Shown piece by piece: positions 26,682 to 34,667 of a DNA stretch of 64,000 nt. This stretch comes from Nostoc sp. T09 (GTDB lineage Bacteria; Cyanobacteriota; Cyanobacteriia; Cyanobacteriales; Nostocaceae). Each line of letters opens with the position of its first letter. Position 1 is the first letter of the stretch. A program made the position numbers and the translations under genes. The stretch is taken from NCBI RefSeq assembly GCF_002154695.1, contig NZ_MTAV01000055.1:1-64000 (forward strand), in the 5' to 3' direction. The notes beneath the pieces were generated by a model that was given only the letters and a program-made list of their open reading frames with translations, was not told the DNA's origin and did not search any database.

Positions 26682-27585
26682 TTTAGAATATAAAATTGCC
26701 GGACTTGACCTACCACACATAGATCCCAATGACCGATTACAACGCATACTAAAAGCAGCATTACCAAGTCAAAGCGATAATGCGTCGCATCCTCAATCAA
26801 ATTATTGGGATGCTGGATTTTTTAACCTGTATCAAGTCAAAATTTTTCAACAAGCGAGTCAAGCCGAACAATCTGCCATCCTTCAACTTCTCAATCGCAG
26901 CCTGTTGGAAGAATCGTATTTCATTGAGAAAGCAGGCGTTGGCTACATGGCAAAAATGGTGTTGTTAGCCGAAACAGTTGAAGAGCGAATGCTCTACGGA
27001 CTGTTTACAGCTGATGAAGCTACCCACCTCAGCCAGATAACCCATTTTTTACCAGAACTCGAACCAACTAACAGCAACGATCCATTTCTGAGTTTACTAG
27101 CAGAAGTAGTTGAAAGTGCAGACAAAACAGTATTGTTGTTTGTGCTTCAGGTTGTATTAGAAGGATGGGGCTTAAGTCATTACCGCTGCTTGGCGAAAGA
27201 ATGCCATCATCCCATCCTAGCGGAACTGTTCTCAAGTTTTCTACAAGCAGAAGCCCGCCATCACGGTACGGGAACAATGCTGTTTAACCGAAATCCTGTT
27301 TCAGCATCCAGTCAAACAGCTGCAATCGATGTGTTAGCCAGCTTTCTGTCTATGGTGCAAGTAGGGCCACAAAGTGTCTTATCAGCTATTGAAAAAGTAA
27401 AAGGACATCTGGTGCGATCGCAAAAAATCCAAATCCTCGAAGAATTGGATACAGAAACCCACAGTGGTACGCGATTACAAATACTGCGATCGCTCATGCG
27501 AGGATCATCCGCAGAGGCGATCGTTCAAGCCTTAGACGAACGAGGAGCCTTTGAACCACTCCCCCCTCATAAATGTGTGTATTAA
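26668..27585 (+). CDS. ferritin-like diiron protein
   Basis: A 305-residue protein, start chosen at ATG 26668 because upstream codons only read through the Rieske C-terminus. A four-helix diiron site is visible: Glu82 (LLEESYF), Glu117-x2-His120 (DEATH), Glu165 (LEGWG) and Glu195-x2-His198 (EARHHG). That is the ferritin/ribonucleotide-reductase-like pattern. Many members with this pattern are oxygenases or oxidases rather than iron stores. The overlap with the second Rieske gene implies coupled translation and a shared pathway. The C-terminal 60 residues (VKGHLVRSQKIQILEELDTE and after) are an extra helical region. It lies at the end of the plus-strand run; a MITE-like repeat touches its stop codon. 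Confidence 0.78.
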   Translation: MKNIDLEYKIAGLDLPHIDPNDRLQRILKAALPSQSDNASHPQSNYWDAGFFNLYQVKIFQQASQAEQSAILQLLNRSLLEESYFIEKAGVGYMAKMVLLAETVEERMLYGLFTADEATHLSQITHFLPELEPTNSNDPFLSLLAEVVESADKTVLLFVLQVVLEGWGLSHYRCLAKECHHPILAELFSSFLQAEARHHGTGTMLFNRNPVSASSQTAAIDVLASFLSMVQVGPQSVLSAIEKVKGHLVRSQKIQILEELDTETHSGTRLQILRSLMRGSSAEAIVQALDERGAFEPLPPHKCVY

Positions 27586-27674
27586 GTAATTAAACAGAAT
27601 TAATTACATAGATTTTCTTCTTGTTCCCTGTTCCCTGTCTTCACGAATGAATTTAATTTTGTCCAACTACTTAA
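27582..27674 (-). repeat. MITE-like dispersed element, copy B
   Basis: Related in reverse orientation to 3343-3448: ends TTAAGTAATTAAACAGAATT and (inward from the right) TTAAGTAGTTGGACAAAATT, with central TGTTCCC heptamers. It fills the whole gap between two convergent genes, and its TTAA ends supply the stop codons of both. A bidirectional terminator role is plausible. Confidence 0.65.
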
Positions 27675-28420
27675 TAAGTATCATTAGTTAACACTGAGGC
27701 AAGGTGAGCAGGACGAGACAAGTGTGGGCAATGTCCTCCAGGCAGTTCAATTGCATCAACTCCCAAGCGTTTACGTGCAGCGTAGCGTGACCATACAGGA
27801 GAAATTATCCGGTCATCATTACAAACAATATATTTATATTCTACATTTGGTAAAGAATTCATGGGATTGACCTCATAAATATATGCCATTGATTGCTGCG
27901 AACGACTCTTTGAAAGTGCCCAGCGCATTACATCCGGTTGGCAATCATGATAGAAAAGTTCAATTAATACTGCTTCATCAGAAAAGTCTTTACCAACAGA
28001 AACTGGATTAAACATCTCAGGTTCATCATCGAATTCTTTCCGTTGACTTAACTCTTTTGGTTCGTAATTTAGTGTTTTAAGGCTATCAGCATCGAGATTA
28101 TGAGAAAATTGATCGAGCGTACTAATTCCTGGGTATGGAATCAGCGCAGTCAGGAATACAAGTTGGCGTACTTGATGAGCTTCTGCAACGAGGGGAATAA
28201 CAGTACCAGCCATCGAATGACCAACCAGCACAATATCATCATCAGTTTTTGGCAGCGCTTGAAGTACTACATCTGCAAATTGCGATAAACTTGCAGATGC
28301 ATCCTCAATTGGCAAATCCATTGCTACTGTTTTGTGACCTTGCGCTTCTAAATAAGGAATTAACAAATCCCAACACCAAGCGCCTTGAAATGCACCGTGA
28401 ACTAGACAAAAAAGACTCAT
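27671..28420 (-). CDS. alpha/beta hydrolase (esterase-like)
   Basis: A 249-residue alpha/beta-hydrolase. The oxyanion-hole motif is FCLVHGAFQGAWCWDLL at the N-terminus. The nucleophile is the Ser in VGHSMAGTVIP (near residue 69), and the last His lies in GGHCPHLSRPAHLA. The family resembles plant hydroxynitrile-lyase or methyl-salicylate/methyl-jasmonate esterase-like proteins and their bacterial relatives (EstC type). No signal peptide. It is encoded against the direction of the surrounding oxidative genes but lies inside the cluster, so a role in hydrolysing an ester of the same compound is conceivable and unproven. Confidence 0.88.
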   Translation of the reverse strand: MSLFCLVHGAFQGAWCWDLLIPYLEAQGHKTVAMDLPIEDASASLSQFADVVLQALPKTDDDIVLVGHSMAGTVIPLVAEAHQVRQLVFLTALIPYPGISTLDQFSHNLDADSLKTLNYEPKELSQRKEFDDEPEMFNPVSVGKDFSDEAVLIELFYHDCQPDVMRWALSKSRSQQSMAYIYEVNPMNSLPNVEYKYIVCNDDRIISPVWSRYAARKRLGVDAIELPGGHCPHLSRPAHLASVLTNDTY

Positions 28421-28525
28421 AGCGATTTTAGGTAAGTTTTTTGATTTGTATTTAACTTCTAGTTTACATCTTGCACCATTATCAAAAAGCCTTGCTACTA
28501 GCTCACCGATTTATAGATACTTTTT

Positions 28526-29731
28526 ATGAAAAATACTATTCACCAACTATCAGATAGTCCAACAACTTATCGCAAATTACAAATTAACCACACCCGCAAC
28601 AAACAGCAGGATCATACTGCTTTAATGGATGAAGCAGCCGCCAAGTTCCGCTATGAAGATTGTCAAAAAGAGTATTGGAATCCCGAAGAATTTTCCCTAC
28701 TCTACGGTACACCTTTATGGCAGCAATCCAGCGAACATCAGCGTGTAATTTTAAATCAACTTTACTGGGTAGCATACTACTCACAAATTGTTTCCGCCGA
28801 GATTGCAACTATCTATTTCAATCAAACTAGTGCAGCTGGACTTTACGCTCAAGAAGACTTCCGCTTAATCTGCGATACTTTAGATCTAGAATCCTCCCAA
28901 GAAAGGGCGCACATTAATGCATTTCGCACAATTGCTAAACAGGTTGAGCAAGCATTATTTGGGGAACTCATCTTTACTTACCCCATGCGCGGCCCGTTTA
29001 CCGAAACGATGGTTTATGCTGACACTAACGCCCTAAAAACTTGGTGGAAAAAAATTCAACTTCAATACTTCGGGCTAATTTCTGCGAATAACACCTTTTT
29101 AGCTTGTCAGTATTTTACAGTCCGAGGAGTGCGGACACTAAATGGCAAATTAGTACAGCATAAACTCAGCAATTATTATCAAAAACATCCCCATCCAGAT
29201 ACTGCTCCGATTCCTGCCAAAATTTCTTACTATCACTTTCTGGATGAAAGCTTTCACTTCAATAGTTCGACAATTCTATCTCACGATGTTGTTACTTGCC
29301 TTGCTCCACCAACTGCATTTGAGCGACTAGTTGCTAATTTAGGACTGGTAGGATGTCAGCGAGATCACTTTCACTTTTCGGCGGCGATTAACGGGATTTT
29401 TTGGTATGATCCAGCACTGTATGGCAAGATTTATCGTGTGCTGCGATCGCCTATTTTTGATATGAGCGATAGTGATGCTAAAGAAATGATGCGTCGTTGT
29501 TTCACCCAGGAGTCCGAAGGGTTACATCGTAGTTTTTTAACTCATCAGGAAGCGATGGCATCTTATAAAGTATATTTGGAAAAACTCGATTATCTTTGGC
29601 AACGAAATCGAGAAATGTCATTAATGGGAGCTAATTCAATTTCTCGATATTTGGCAACTCAACAACAGGCTTTTCAACGCTTTGAGCAGCATCAAAGTGA
29701 GAATTTACATGGATTTGTAGCAAATGTGTAG
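28526..29731 (+). CDS. AurF-like diiron oxygenase homologue
   Basis: A 401-residue protein with ligands spaced like the AurF/CmlI diiron N-oxygenases: Glu92 (SAEIATIYF), Glu126-x2-His129 (ERAHINAF) and His237-x3-Glu241-x2-His244 (HFLDESFH). From memory, AurF has Glu-35-Glu-x2-His and His-x3-Glu-x2-His, which fits well. The additional Glu ligand of AurF, expected about 25-30 residues before His237, is not obvious. Either the site is altered or the alignment shifts. Substrates of the family are aryl amines and others; here unknown. The divergent start is 105 bp from the hydrolase. The C-terminal region is helical (ISRYLATQQQAFQRFEQH). Confidence 0.7.
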   Translation: MKNTIHQLSDSPTTYRKLQINHTRNKQQDHTALMDEAAAKFRYEDCQKEYWNPEEFSLLYGTPLWQQSSEHQRVILNQLYWVAYYSQIVSAEIATIYFNQTSAAGLYAQEDFRLICDTLDLESSQERAHINAFRTIAKQVEQALFGELIFTYPMRGPFTETMVYADTNALKTWWKKIQLQYFGLISANNTFLACQYFTVRGVRTLNGKLVQHKLSNYYQKHPHPDTAPIPAKISYYHFLDESFHFNSSTILSHDVVTCLAPPTAFERLVANLGLVGCQRDHFHFSAAINGIFWYDPALYGKIYRVLRSPIFDMSDSDAKEMMRRCFTQESEGLHRSFLTHQEAMASYKVYLEKLDYLWQRNREMSLMGANSISRYLATQQQAFQRFEQHQSENLHGFVANV

Positions 29732-29880
29732 AGTATTCAAAACAAGCTAAACTGTGTGTATAAGCTAGTGGAATATTGATAAGACTTGAAACAAATCTTA
29801 ATTTATATATTTGCTAAAACAAAAGTCATTTACATAGCTTTTGTCAGAAGATATCAGTGGACGTTAAAAAGGTAACTGTC

Positions 29881-30072
29881 ATGCAAAAAGAATATATGGA
29901 GATTTTAGAAAGATTACTCGATCAATTGACATTATCAGCAATCTTAGAACTGTTAGAACGAATATGTCACAAAAAAGCAGAAAATTTGAGAACTCATTGG
30001 CAAGATGAAACCTCAGCAAAGCTTTGGGATAAAGCTGCTAGACAGATAGAACAGATAAATGTTGATGTTTGA
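29881..30072 (+). CDS. small hypothetical protein (63 aa)
   Basis: A short helical protein starting MQKEYMEILERLLDQLTLSA and ending with a charged helix WDKAARQIEQINVDV. The ATG at 29881 is preferred over an in-frame GTG at 29857 because AAGG lies 8 bp before it. It resembles small helical proteins seen throughout Nostoc genomes but I cannot name a family. It lies between the AurF-like and ferredoxin genes on the same strand. Confidence 0.55.
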   Translation: MQKEYMEILERLLDQLTLSAILELLERICHKKAENLRTHWQDETSAKLWDKAARQIEQINVDV

Positions 30073-30094
30073 TGAAACAATAAAGTCAGTAAAT

Positions 30095-30162
30095 AAAAGA
30101 GATTAGGCATTGGTAAGATCCGCATTACTGACAACGTGCGAATTATGTGCCTGATCTTTCTT
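30095..30162 (+). terminator. long imperfect hairpin
   Basis: AAAAGAGATTAGGCA (30095-30109) pairs with TGCCTGATCTTTCTT (30148-30162), with a possible inner CGCAT/GTGCG stem. The 3' arm is T-rich. It may terminate transcription of the small gene upstream or be part of a structured leader of the ferredoxin mRNA. Confidence 0.4.
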
Positions 30163-30311
30163 ATTTAAAAGACAGTATTTTTGATACTCGCTAAAGACGC
30201 TTTCCTTGATGACACTGCTGGTAATCCCCAATTTAAAATTGAGCGATCGCGGGCTGTTTAGTGCTAAATATTTTAAGTTCGTGTTGCTGTGGGTTAATTG
30301 ATGAATTAATT

Positions 30312-30599
30312 ATGTCTGACCTTTGTAAGATATCTTTTCCAGGAACTGATTATCCTCCCATCAATCTACAACCTCATCAAAATTTATCTGAGCATCTTAC
30401 AATTCAGAATTCACCTGTATTATTTGGTTGTCGCACTGGTATTTGCGGAACTTGCTTAGTTGAAGTGATTGGTGACATTCCTCCGCCTCAACTAGATGAA
30501 CAGGAAATGCTGGAAACATTAGCTCCCAAGCATCCCCATGCTCGTTTGGCTTGTCAGCTTGACCTCACAGCTAATGTCGAAATTCGCAGACTAGAATGA
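30312..30599 (+). CDS. [2Fe-2S] ferredoxin
   Basis: A 95-residue plant-type ferredoxin-fold protein with cluster ligands Cys40, Cys45, Cys48 and Cys81 (FGCRTGICGTC and LACQL). The C-x4-C-x2-C-x(about 30)-C pattern is that of plant-type and bacterial redox ferredoxins. The ATG at 30312 gives a normal-length protein; an upstream frame extension would add only a short Cys-rich segment. Position at the end of the plus-strand cluster makes it the natural electron donor for the two Rieske oxygenases and diiron proteins. A matching reductase gene is not in the window; the cell's ferredoxin-NADP reductase or photosystem I could reduce it. It is shorter and more divergent than photosynthetic PetF. Confidence 0.9.
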   Translation: MSDLCKISFPGTDYPPINLQPHQNLSEHLTIQNSPVLFGCRTGICGTCLVEVIGDIPPPQLDEQEMLETLAPKHPHARLACQLDLTANVEIRRLE

Positions 30600-30658
30600 T
30601 GAATTTGTTTAAACTTATCGTAAAGTTGGTTCCGTTCCGCGCCTCATCAAATTGACGC

Positions 30659-30772
30659 GATACTTTAAGGCAGGATCGAGGACGTTTCGTAGTACCAAAC
30701 GAATTTAACGCCCCTTTGCCAGAAGAGATTTTGGCGGCATTTGAGGGCAATGAGCAGTCAAACTCTTGCTAG
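30659..30772 (+). pseudogene. possible antitoxin C-terminal remnant
   Basis: An open frame without a start reads RGRFVVPNEFNAPLPEEILA then AFEGNE before a stop. The NEFNAPLPEEILAAFEG end looks like the tail of small cyanobacterial VapB/DUF2281-type antitoxins. An in-frame stop lies just upstream (TGA at 30653) and no N-terminal part is found, so this is probably a relic. No adjacent toxin was identified, although a PIN-domain gene lies 78 bp further on, on the opposite strand. Confidence 0.45.
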
Positions 30773-30849
30773 ATACTCAGTGCTGGTTATGGTAGTTTGC
30801 CCGAGGTTACGGGGAAAAATCTTCCCCCAGCCAAGTAAAACGACTCGCT

Positions 30850-32202
30850 TTAATTTTCAGGCTTGCCTTCGCCTTCACTAAGCTTCTGCCAAGGTGAACG
30901 CCTGTTAGGTTTAGATTTTATCTCTTCGCTTTTTTCTTTAGGTATCCGCATCTGTTCAATTACTGGTTGCATTGCAGAATTAGACATTTGCAATGTTGAA
31001 AGAGGTATCCGCATCTGTTCAATTACTTGTTGCATTGTCGAATTAGACATTTGCAATGTTGAAAGAGGTATCCGTATCTGTTCAATTACTTGTTGCATTG
31101 CCGAATTAGGCATTTGCAATGTTGAAAGAGGTATCCGCATCTGTTCAATTACTTGTTGCATTGCCGAATTAGACATTTGCAATGTTGAAAGAGGTATCCG
31201 CTGTTCAAATGCTTTTTTTAGCTCAGAATCAGTTATCTCTATATTTTCAATTACTTGCCTAGAAGTCTCACATTCTTGTTCATCAATCAATTCAATATCG
31301 GCAATTGTATTTGTTTCTTCGATTGATCGTGGATCAATCTCCAGCATCAATTTCTCCTTAGCTATTTCAAGAAAACGTTGAGTTCGATACATCCAAAATG
31401 GCTGTTTCACATATTCCTGAAATTCACGTCTTAGTTCTATGTGTGGAGCAACTGTCTCTCCATTTTTCTTTATCCACCAGTCTTCTTTTTTCTCCCCTGT
31501 TACAAAAACAATTGGTCGAGACTCTTTTTGTGCAAAAGTTAATATTTGTTTCCAAAGAAGCAAGTCTCCATACTTCCGTTCATCCTTCTTGTCTTTAGCA
31601 TCCATAAAGCCAGGAGGTTGTAATTTTTTGTACCTATCTTCGGCTTCCTTATACAGGCTCTGCAAAGTTGGCTCATCGTAAGGTTCTCCTACTTTTGAAT
31701 CAAATAGTGACAAAAGTCTTTCCAAAATACTGTCTTTGTCTGCATCAAGTGGAGAATGAGCATTGGCAAGTTCATTTATCTTTTCTCGAAAAGCTTTTTC
31801 CACCTCATCCACTGCATTAAGATAGTTTTTCTGCACATCAAACAAATACGCCACTTCAGCAGCTACAATCCTTCCTGCTTGGTTAAGATTACCTCGAAGA
31901 CTGCTAAAGCTGTGTTGTTCAGACTTCCATTTCTCAAGTGCTGATAAAGCTTTGTGAAAAGATGCTGCCTCTGAATCAATGATTTCTTCTCGCCGTCTAA
32001 AAAACTCGTCGGCTACTTGATAAGGTAGCCAAATCCTGTTTTGAAGATGTTCCAGTATTTTTAGGAAATCCTCTACGGTAGAACGCGATACTCGATATAA
32101 ATCCAAGAGAAAATTTGTATCAAACACAAAAATGGCATTTTCCCATAACTTTGAAAAATCAGCCTCAGATGGCCGAAGTCTCCAGGAGAATAAGTTTCTC
32201 AT
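30850..32202 (-). CDS. PIN-like domain protein with C-terminal 21-residue repeats
   Basis: A 450-residue protein. The N-terminal two thirds are a large PIN-like (PIN_8 type) nuclease domain: IFVFDTNFLLDLYR with the first acidic residue, VADEFFRRREEI, a long helical insertion, RKYGDLLLWKQI and IVFVTGEKKEDWW. Acidic residues at the expected places suggest metal-dependent RNase activity. Residues from about 330 carry four almost identical repeats of 21 residues (RIPLSTLQMSNSAMQQVIEQ and one more), ending in a basic tail. The repeats come from a 63-bp tandem array and could be a flexible or amphipathic scaffold. No antitoxin partner is adjacent, apart from the decayed frame at 30659. Large PIN_8 proteins are thought to act in defence or RNA processing. 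Confidence 0.82.
   Translation of the reverse strand: MRNLFSWRLRPSEADFSKLWENAIFVFDTNFLLDLYRVSRSTVEDFLKILEHLQNRIWLPYQVADEFFRRREEIIDSEAASFHKALSALEKWKSEQHSFSSLRGNLNQAGRIVAAEVAYLFDVQKNYLNAVDEVEKAFREKINELANAHSPLDADKDSILERLLSLFDSKVGEPYDEPTLQSLYKEAEDRYKKLQPPGFMDAKDKKDERKYGDLLLWKQILTFAQKESRPIVFVTGEKKEDWWIKKNGETVAPHIELRREFQEYVKQPFWMYRTQRFLEIAKEKLMLEIDPRSIEETNTIADIELIDEQECETSRQVIENIEITDSELKKAFEQRIPLSTLQMSNSAMQQVIEQMRIPLSTLQMPNSAMQQVIEQIRIPLSTLQMSNSTMQQVIEQMRIPLSTLQMSNSAMQPVIEQMRIPKEKSEEIKSKPNRRSPWQKLSEGEGKPEN
30941..31210. repeat. 63-bp tandem repeat inside PIN gene
   Basis: Four full copies (30941, 31004, 31067 and 31130) and a partial fifth starting at 31193, each beginning GGTATCCG. They encode the 21-residue repeats at the C-terminus of the PIN protein. 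Copies are nearly identical, so length variation between strains is likely. Confidence 0.92.
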
Positions 32203-32410
32203 GTACAGCGCATTAGATTAAGAATTTGAGTATGATTTAATGTTAAAAACTGAATCCTGTACATCCGAATATTTACGGCAAAATAATTAAATAAGTTACA
32301 AGGCTTACACTAACTTTGTTTAAAACCACGCTGTAAACAATACGCAATATGCTTCTACTTAAGACGTTGTTATAATTTAAATACGATCACACTCTCTCCT
32401 AATTTCCACT

Positions 32411-32503
32411 ATGCAATTTGCAGACTTCTGGTATATTGTCGCACTCAGCGAACAACTACAACCTAACACGGTATTAGTGCGATCGCTTTTAGTTTCGCAG
32501 TGA
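32411..32503 (+). pseudogene. Rieske oxygenase N-terminal fragment
   Basis: ATG opens MQFADFWYIVALSEQLQPNT, then VLVRSLLVSQ and a stop. This is the characteristic first 25-30 residues of another cyanobacterial Rieske oxygenase subfamily (FWYIVALSEQL, then NTVL). The Rieske cluster itself and all of the catalytic part are absent. It is therefore the remnant of a third Rieske gene in the neighbourhood. Confidence 0.65.
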
Positions 32504-32536
32504 GAATGCACAACCCACCCAAGCGATGGCTTCAGA

Positions 32537-32612
32537 AGAACGCGCTGTATTTAGATTAATTTGAAAAATTGGCAAGATGAATGGAATACAGGCTTTAGTT
32601 TAGCGATCGCAT
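32537..32612 (+). repeat. 76-bp dispersed repeat, left copy
   Basis: Reads AGAACGCGCTGTATTTAGAT and continues to TTAGCGATCGCAT. A similar, same-orientation 76-bp copy is at 36079-36154 with a modest number of substitutions. The two flank the MsbA-like and LpxB-like genes. Confidence 0.7.
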
Positions 32613-32774
32613 TCCTACTTTGTTATTTAAATTCCTGAATTGCGAAACTACGTGAAAATAAAGTTTTAAGATTATTTTCTGCCGAAAGCGACAAAAGCGG
32701 GATCAAAGGTTTTGTAAGTCTGCGTCATCTAAATTTACAACGTGTGCCAAAATGCAGGTATCTTAGCACACACC

Positions 32775-34526
32775 CTACTCCCTACTCCCTCCCACATCTG
32801 TAGAGTAAAACTGTTGGGCATAAAAACGGGCATAGCGTCCTTCTTGAGACAGGAGGGAGGTGTGAGTACCAGCTTCAACCACCTGTCCTTGTTCTAGTAC
32901 GAGAATGCAGTCAGCCCTACGAACGCTGCTCAAGCGATGGGCAATAATAAACACGGTACGGTTTTGCATCACTCGCTCGATCGCTTCTTGAACCAGTGCT
33001 TCTGACTCTGAATCTAAGGCAGAAGTAGCTTCATCTAGGATGAGAATTCGCGGATCGTTGACAATCGCTCTGGCGATCGCTAATCTTTGGCGTTGTCCGC
33101 CGGATAGGTTAACTCCACGCTCGCCTACCCAGCTATGGTAACCTTGGGAAAATTGGCTGATAAACGAGTGAGCGTTGGCAATCTTTGCTGCTTCCTCAAT
33201 TGCCGTTAAATTTAATTCTTCCTGACCATAACCAATATTTTCGGCGATCGTTCCTGAAAACAGGGTAATGTCTTGGGGAACAATGCCAATTTGACGGCGC
33301 AAGCTGGTGATTGTGACATCGCGGATATCAATATCATCAATGAGAATTTCACCTACTTGAGGGTCATAGAAGCGAAGTAAAAGGCTAATTAAAGTCGATT
33401 TGCCCGCCCCAGAAGCACCAACTAAGGCAATGACATTGCCAGGAGAAGCGTGCAGACAGAGATCCTTGAGAACTGGCTGGCTAGGATCGTAGGCGAAATT
33501 GACATGACGATACTCTACCTTGCCAGCAACTCGTGGCAGTTCCTTCGCATTCGGTTTTTCGCTTAAACTAGGCTGCTTCGCCATCAATTCAAAGATGCGT
33601 TCGACGGAAGCTTCGGTCTGTTTGTACTCGTTGTAATTGCTAATCAACATGTCGATTGGCTGAATCAGTATAGCCACAGCAGCTAAGAAACTGATAAAGC
33701 CTTGAGCTGTCAGCTGATTCTGAGAAATCTGCCATCCTCCTAATAGAAACAGCAGCATAATACTAACTGCTTCTAAAAAACCGACAACGGGAAACTGAAT
33801 CGATTTGAGTTGTAGAGCGCGATACTTAGCTTGACGATTGCGTTCTGCTTCCTGATTGAATCGCTTGACTTCATACCCTTGTGCTGCAAAAGCTTGAACG
33901 ACGCGAATCCCAGCAAATACTTCAGTTAGCAACGCCGACAAATTAGAAACCTGATTTTGACTCTGGCGAGATAGTACGAGTAATCGCTGACCAAATGCTC
34001 CAATCAACCAAGCCATCAAGGGAGCCAAAATCAAACCTGCAAGGGTGAGTTGCCAATTCAGGTAGAGCATGTAAATGGGAATCGCAATTACCTGCAAGAT
34101 ATTGGAAAGAAACTGATGGGATAACTTTTCCACAATCTCGCCTACGCGATCGATATCTTCAGTCAGCCGATAAGTGAGGTCTCCCGTCTGTGAGGTTTCA
34201 AAATAATCCAATCCGAGTTTATGCAGGTGGGCGTAAATCCGCTTACGCAAGTCAAAAACCATATTCAGGGAGGCAGCGATCGTGAAGACATTCTGCCCGT
34301 ATTGACAAAGCCCTCGCAGCAAAAATACTAAAGTGGCTAGTCCGAGCCAGTAAGCAATCTGGTTAACATTTCCCTGGCCAAGAAAAAAAGCGACCTGACC
34401 TGCTAAATAGGGTATTGCTAGGGTGAATAACACAAATCCTAAGATACAAGCCAATCCCCGAATTAACAGCGGCCATTGGGGCCACAGATAAGGTAACAGT
34501 TGCCAGTAACTAGAGCGGACTTTCAT
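32775..34526 (-). CDS. MsbA-like ABC exporter
   Basis: A 583-residue half-transporter with the permease and ATPase fused. Six transmembrane helices occupy the first 310 residues (type I exporter fold, with HLHKLGLDYFETSQTGDLTY as the coupling segment). The ATPase has Walker A GASGAGKST, Q-loop PQDITLF, signature LSGGQRQRLAIARAI, Walker B ILILDEATSALD and H-loop IAHRLSSV. It likely works as a homodimer exporting lipid, polysaccharide precursor or peptide. It lies 140 bp after an LpxB-related gene on the same strand, which would fit a role with a lipid-linked sugar. Heterocyst envelope exporters are of this type, but assignment is not possible here. Confidence 0.93.
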   Translation of the reverse strand: MKVRSSYWQLLPYLWPQWPLLIRGLACILGFVLFTLAIPYLAGQVAFFLGQGNVNQIAYWLGLATLVFLLRGLCQYGQNVFTIAASLNMVFDLRKRIYAHLHKLGLDYFETSQTGDLTYRLTEDIDRVGEIVEKLSHQFLSNILQVIAIPIYMLYLNWQLTLAGLILAPLMAWLIGAFGQRLLVLSRQSQNQVSNLSALLTEVFAGIRVVQAFAAQGYEVKRFNQEAERNRQAKYRALQLKSIQFPVVGFLEAVSIMLLFLLGGWQISQNQLTAQGFISFLAAVAILIQPIDMLISNYNEYKQTEASVERIFELMAKQPSLSEKPNAKELPRVAGKVEYRHVNFAYDPSQPVLKDLCLHASPGNVIALVGASGAGKSTLISLLLRFYDPQVGEILIDDIDIRDVTITSLRRQIGIVPQDITLFSGTIAENIGYGQEELNLTAIEEAAKIANAHSFISQFSQGYHSWVGERGVNLSGGQRQRLAIARAIVNDPRILILDEATSALDSESEALVQEAIERVMQNRTVFIIAHRLSSVRRADCILVLEQGQVVEAGTHTSLLSQEGRYARFYAQQFYSTDVGGSRE

Positions 34527-34667
34527 AGGTAAGTAAGAATTCAGGAGTCAGGAGTCAGAATTTAGGAGTTAGGAGTCAGAATCGAAGTGCGTTACGGCGT
34601 TAGCCTATCACACCATGTTACCCAACCGTGCCGACTCCTGAATTCTGGCGCAATTTCTACTTGATTT

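Larger units (their letters stand above)
32203..32774. other. 572-bp intergenic region with gene relics
   Basis: No intact gene. It contains an N-terminal Rieske oxygenase fragment at 32411-32503 and a 76-bp dispersed repeat at 32537-32612. The remainder is AT-rich. The end holds short CTACTCC repeats (ACCCTACTCCCTACTCCCTC) near 32770. Confidence 0.7.

Noticed and set aside
30863-31381. Plus-strand 172-codon frame with repeated CSITCCIVELDICN
   Set aside because: Shadow of the 63-bp tandem repeat coding for the PIN protein on the minus strand.
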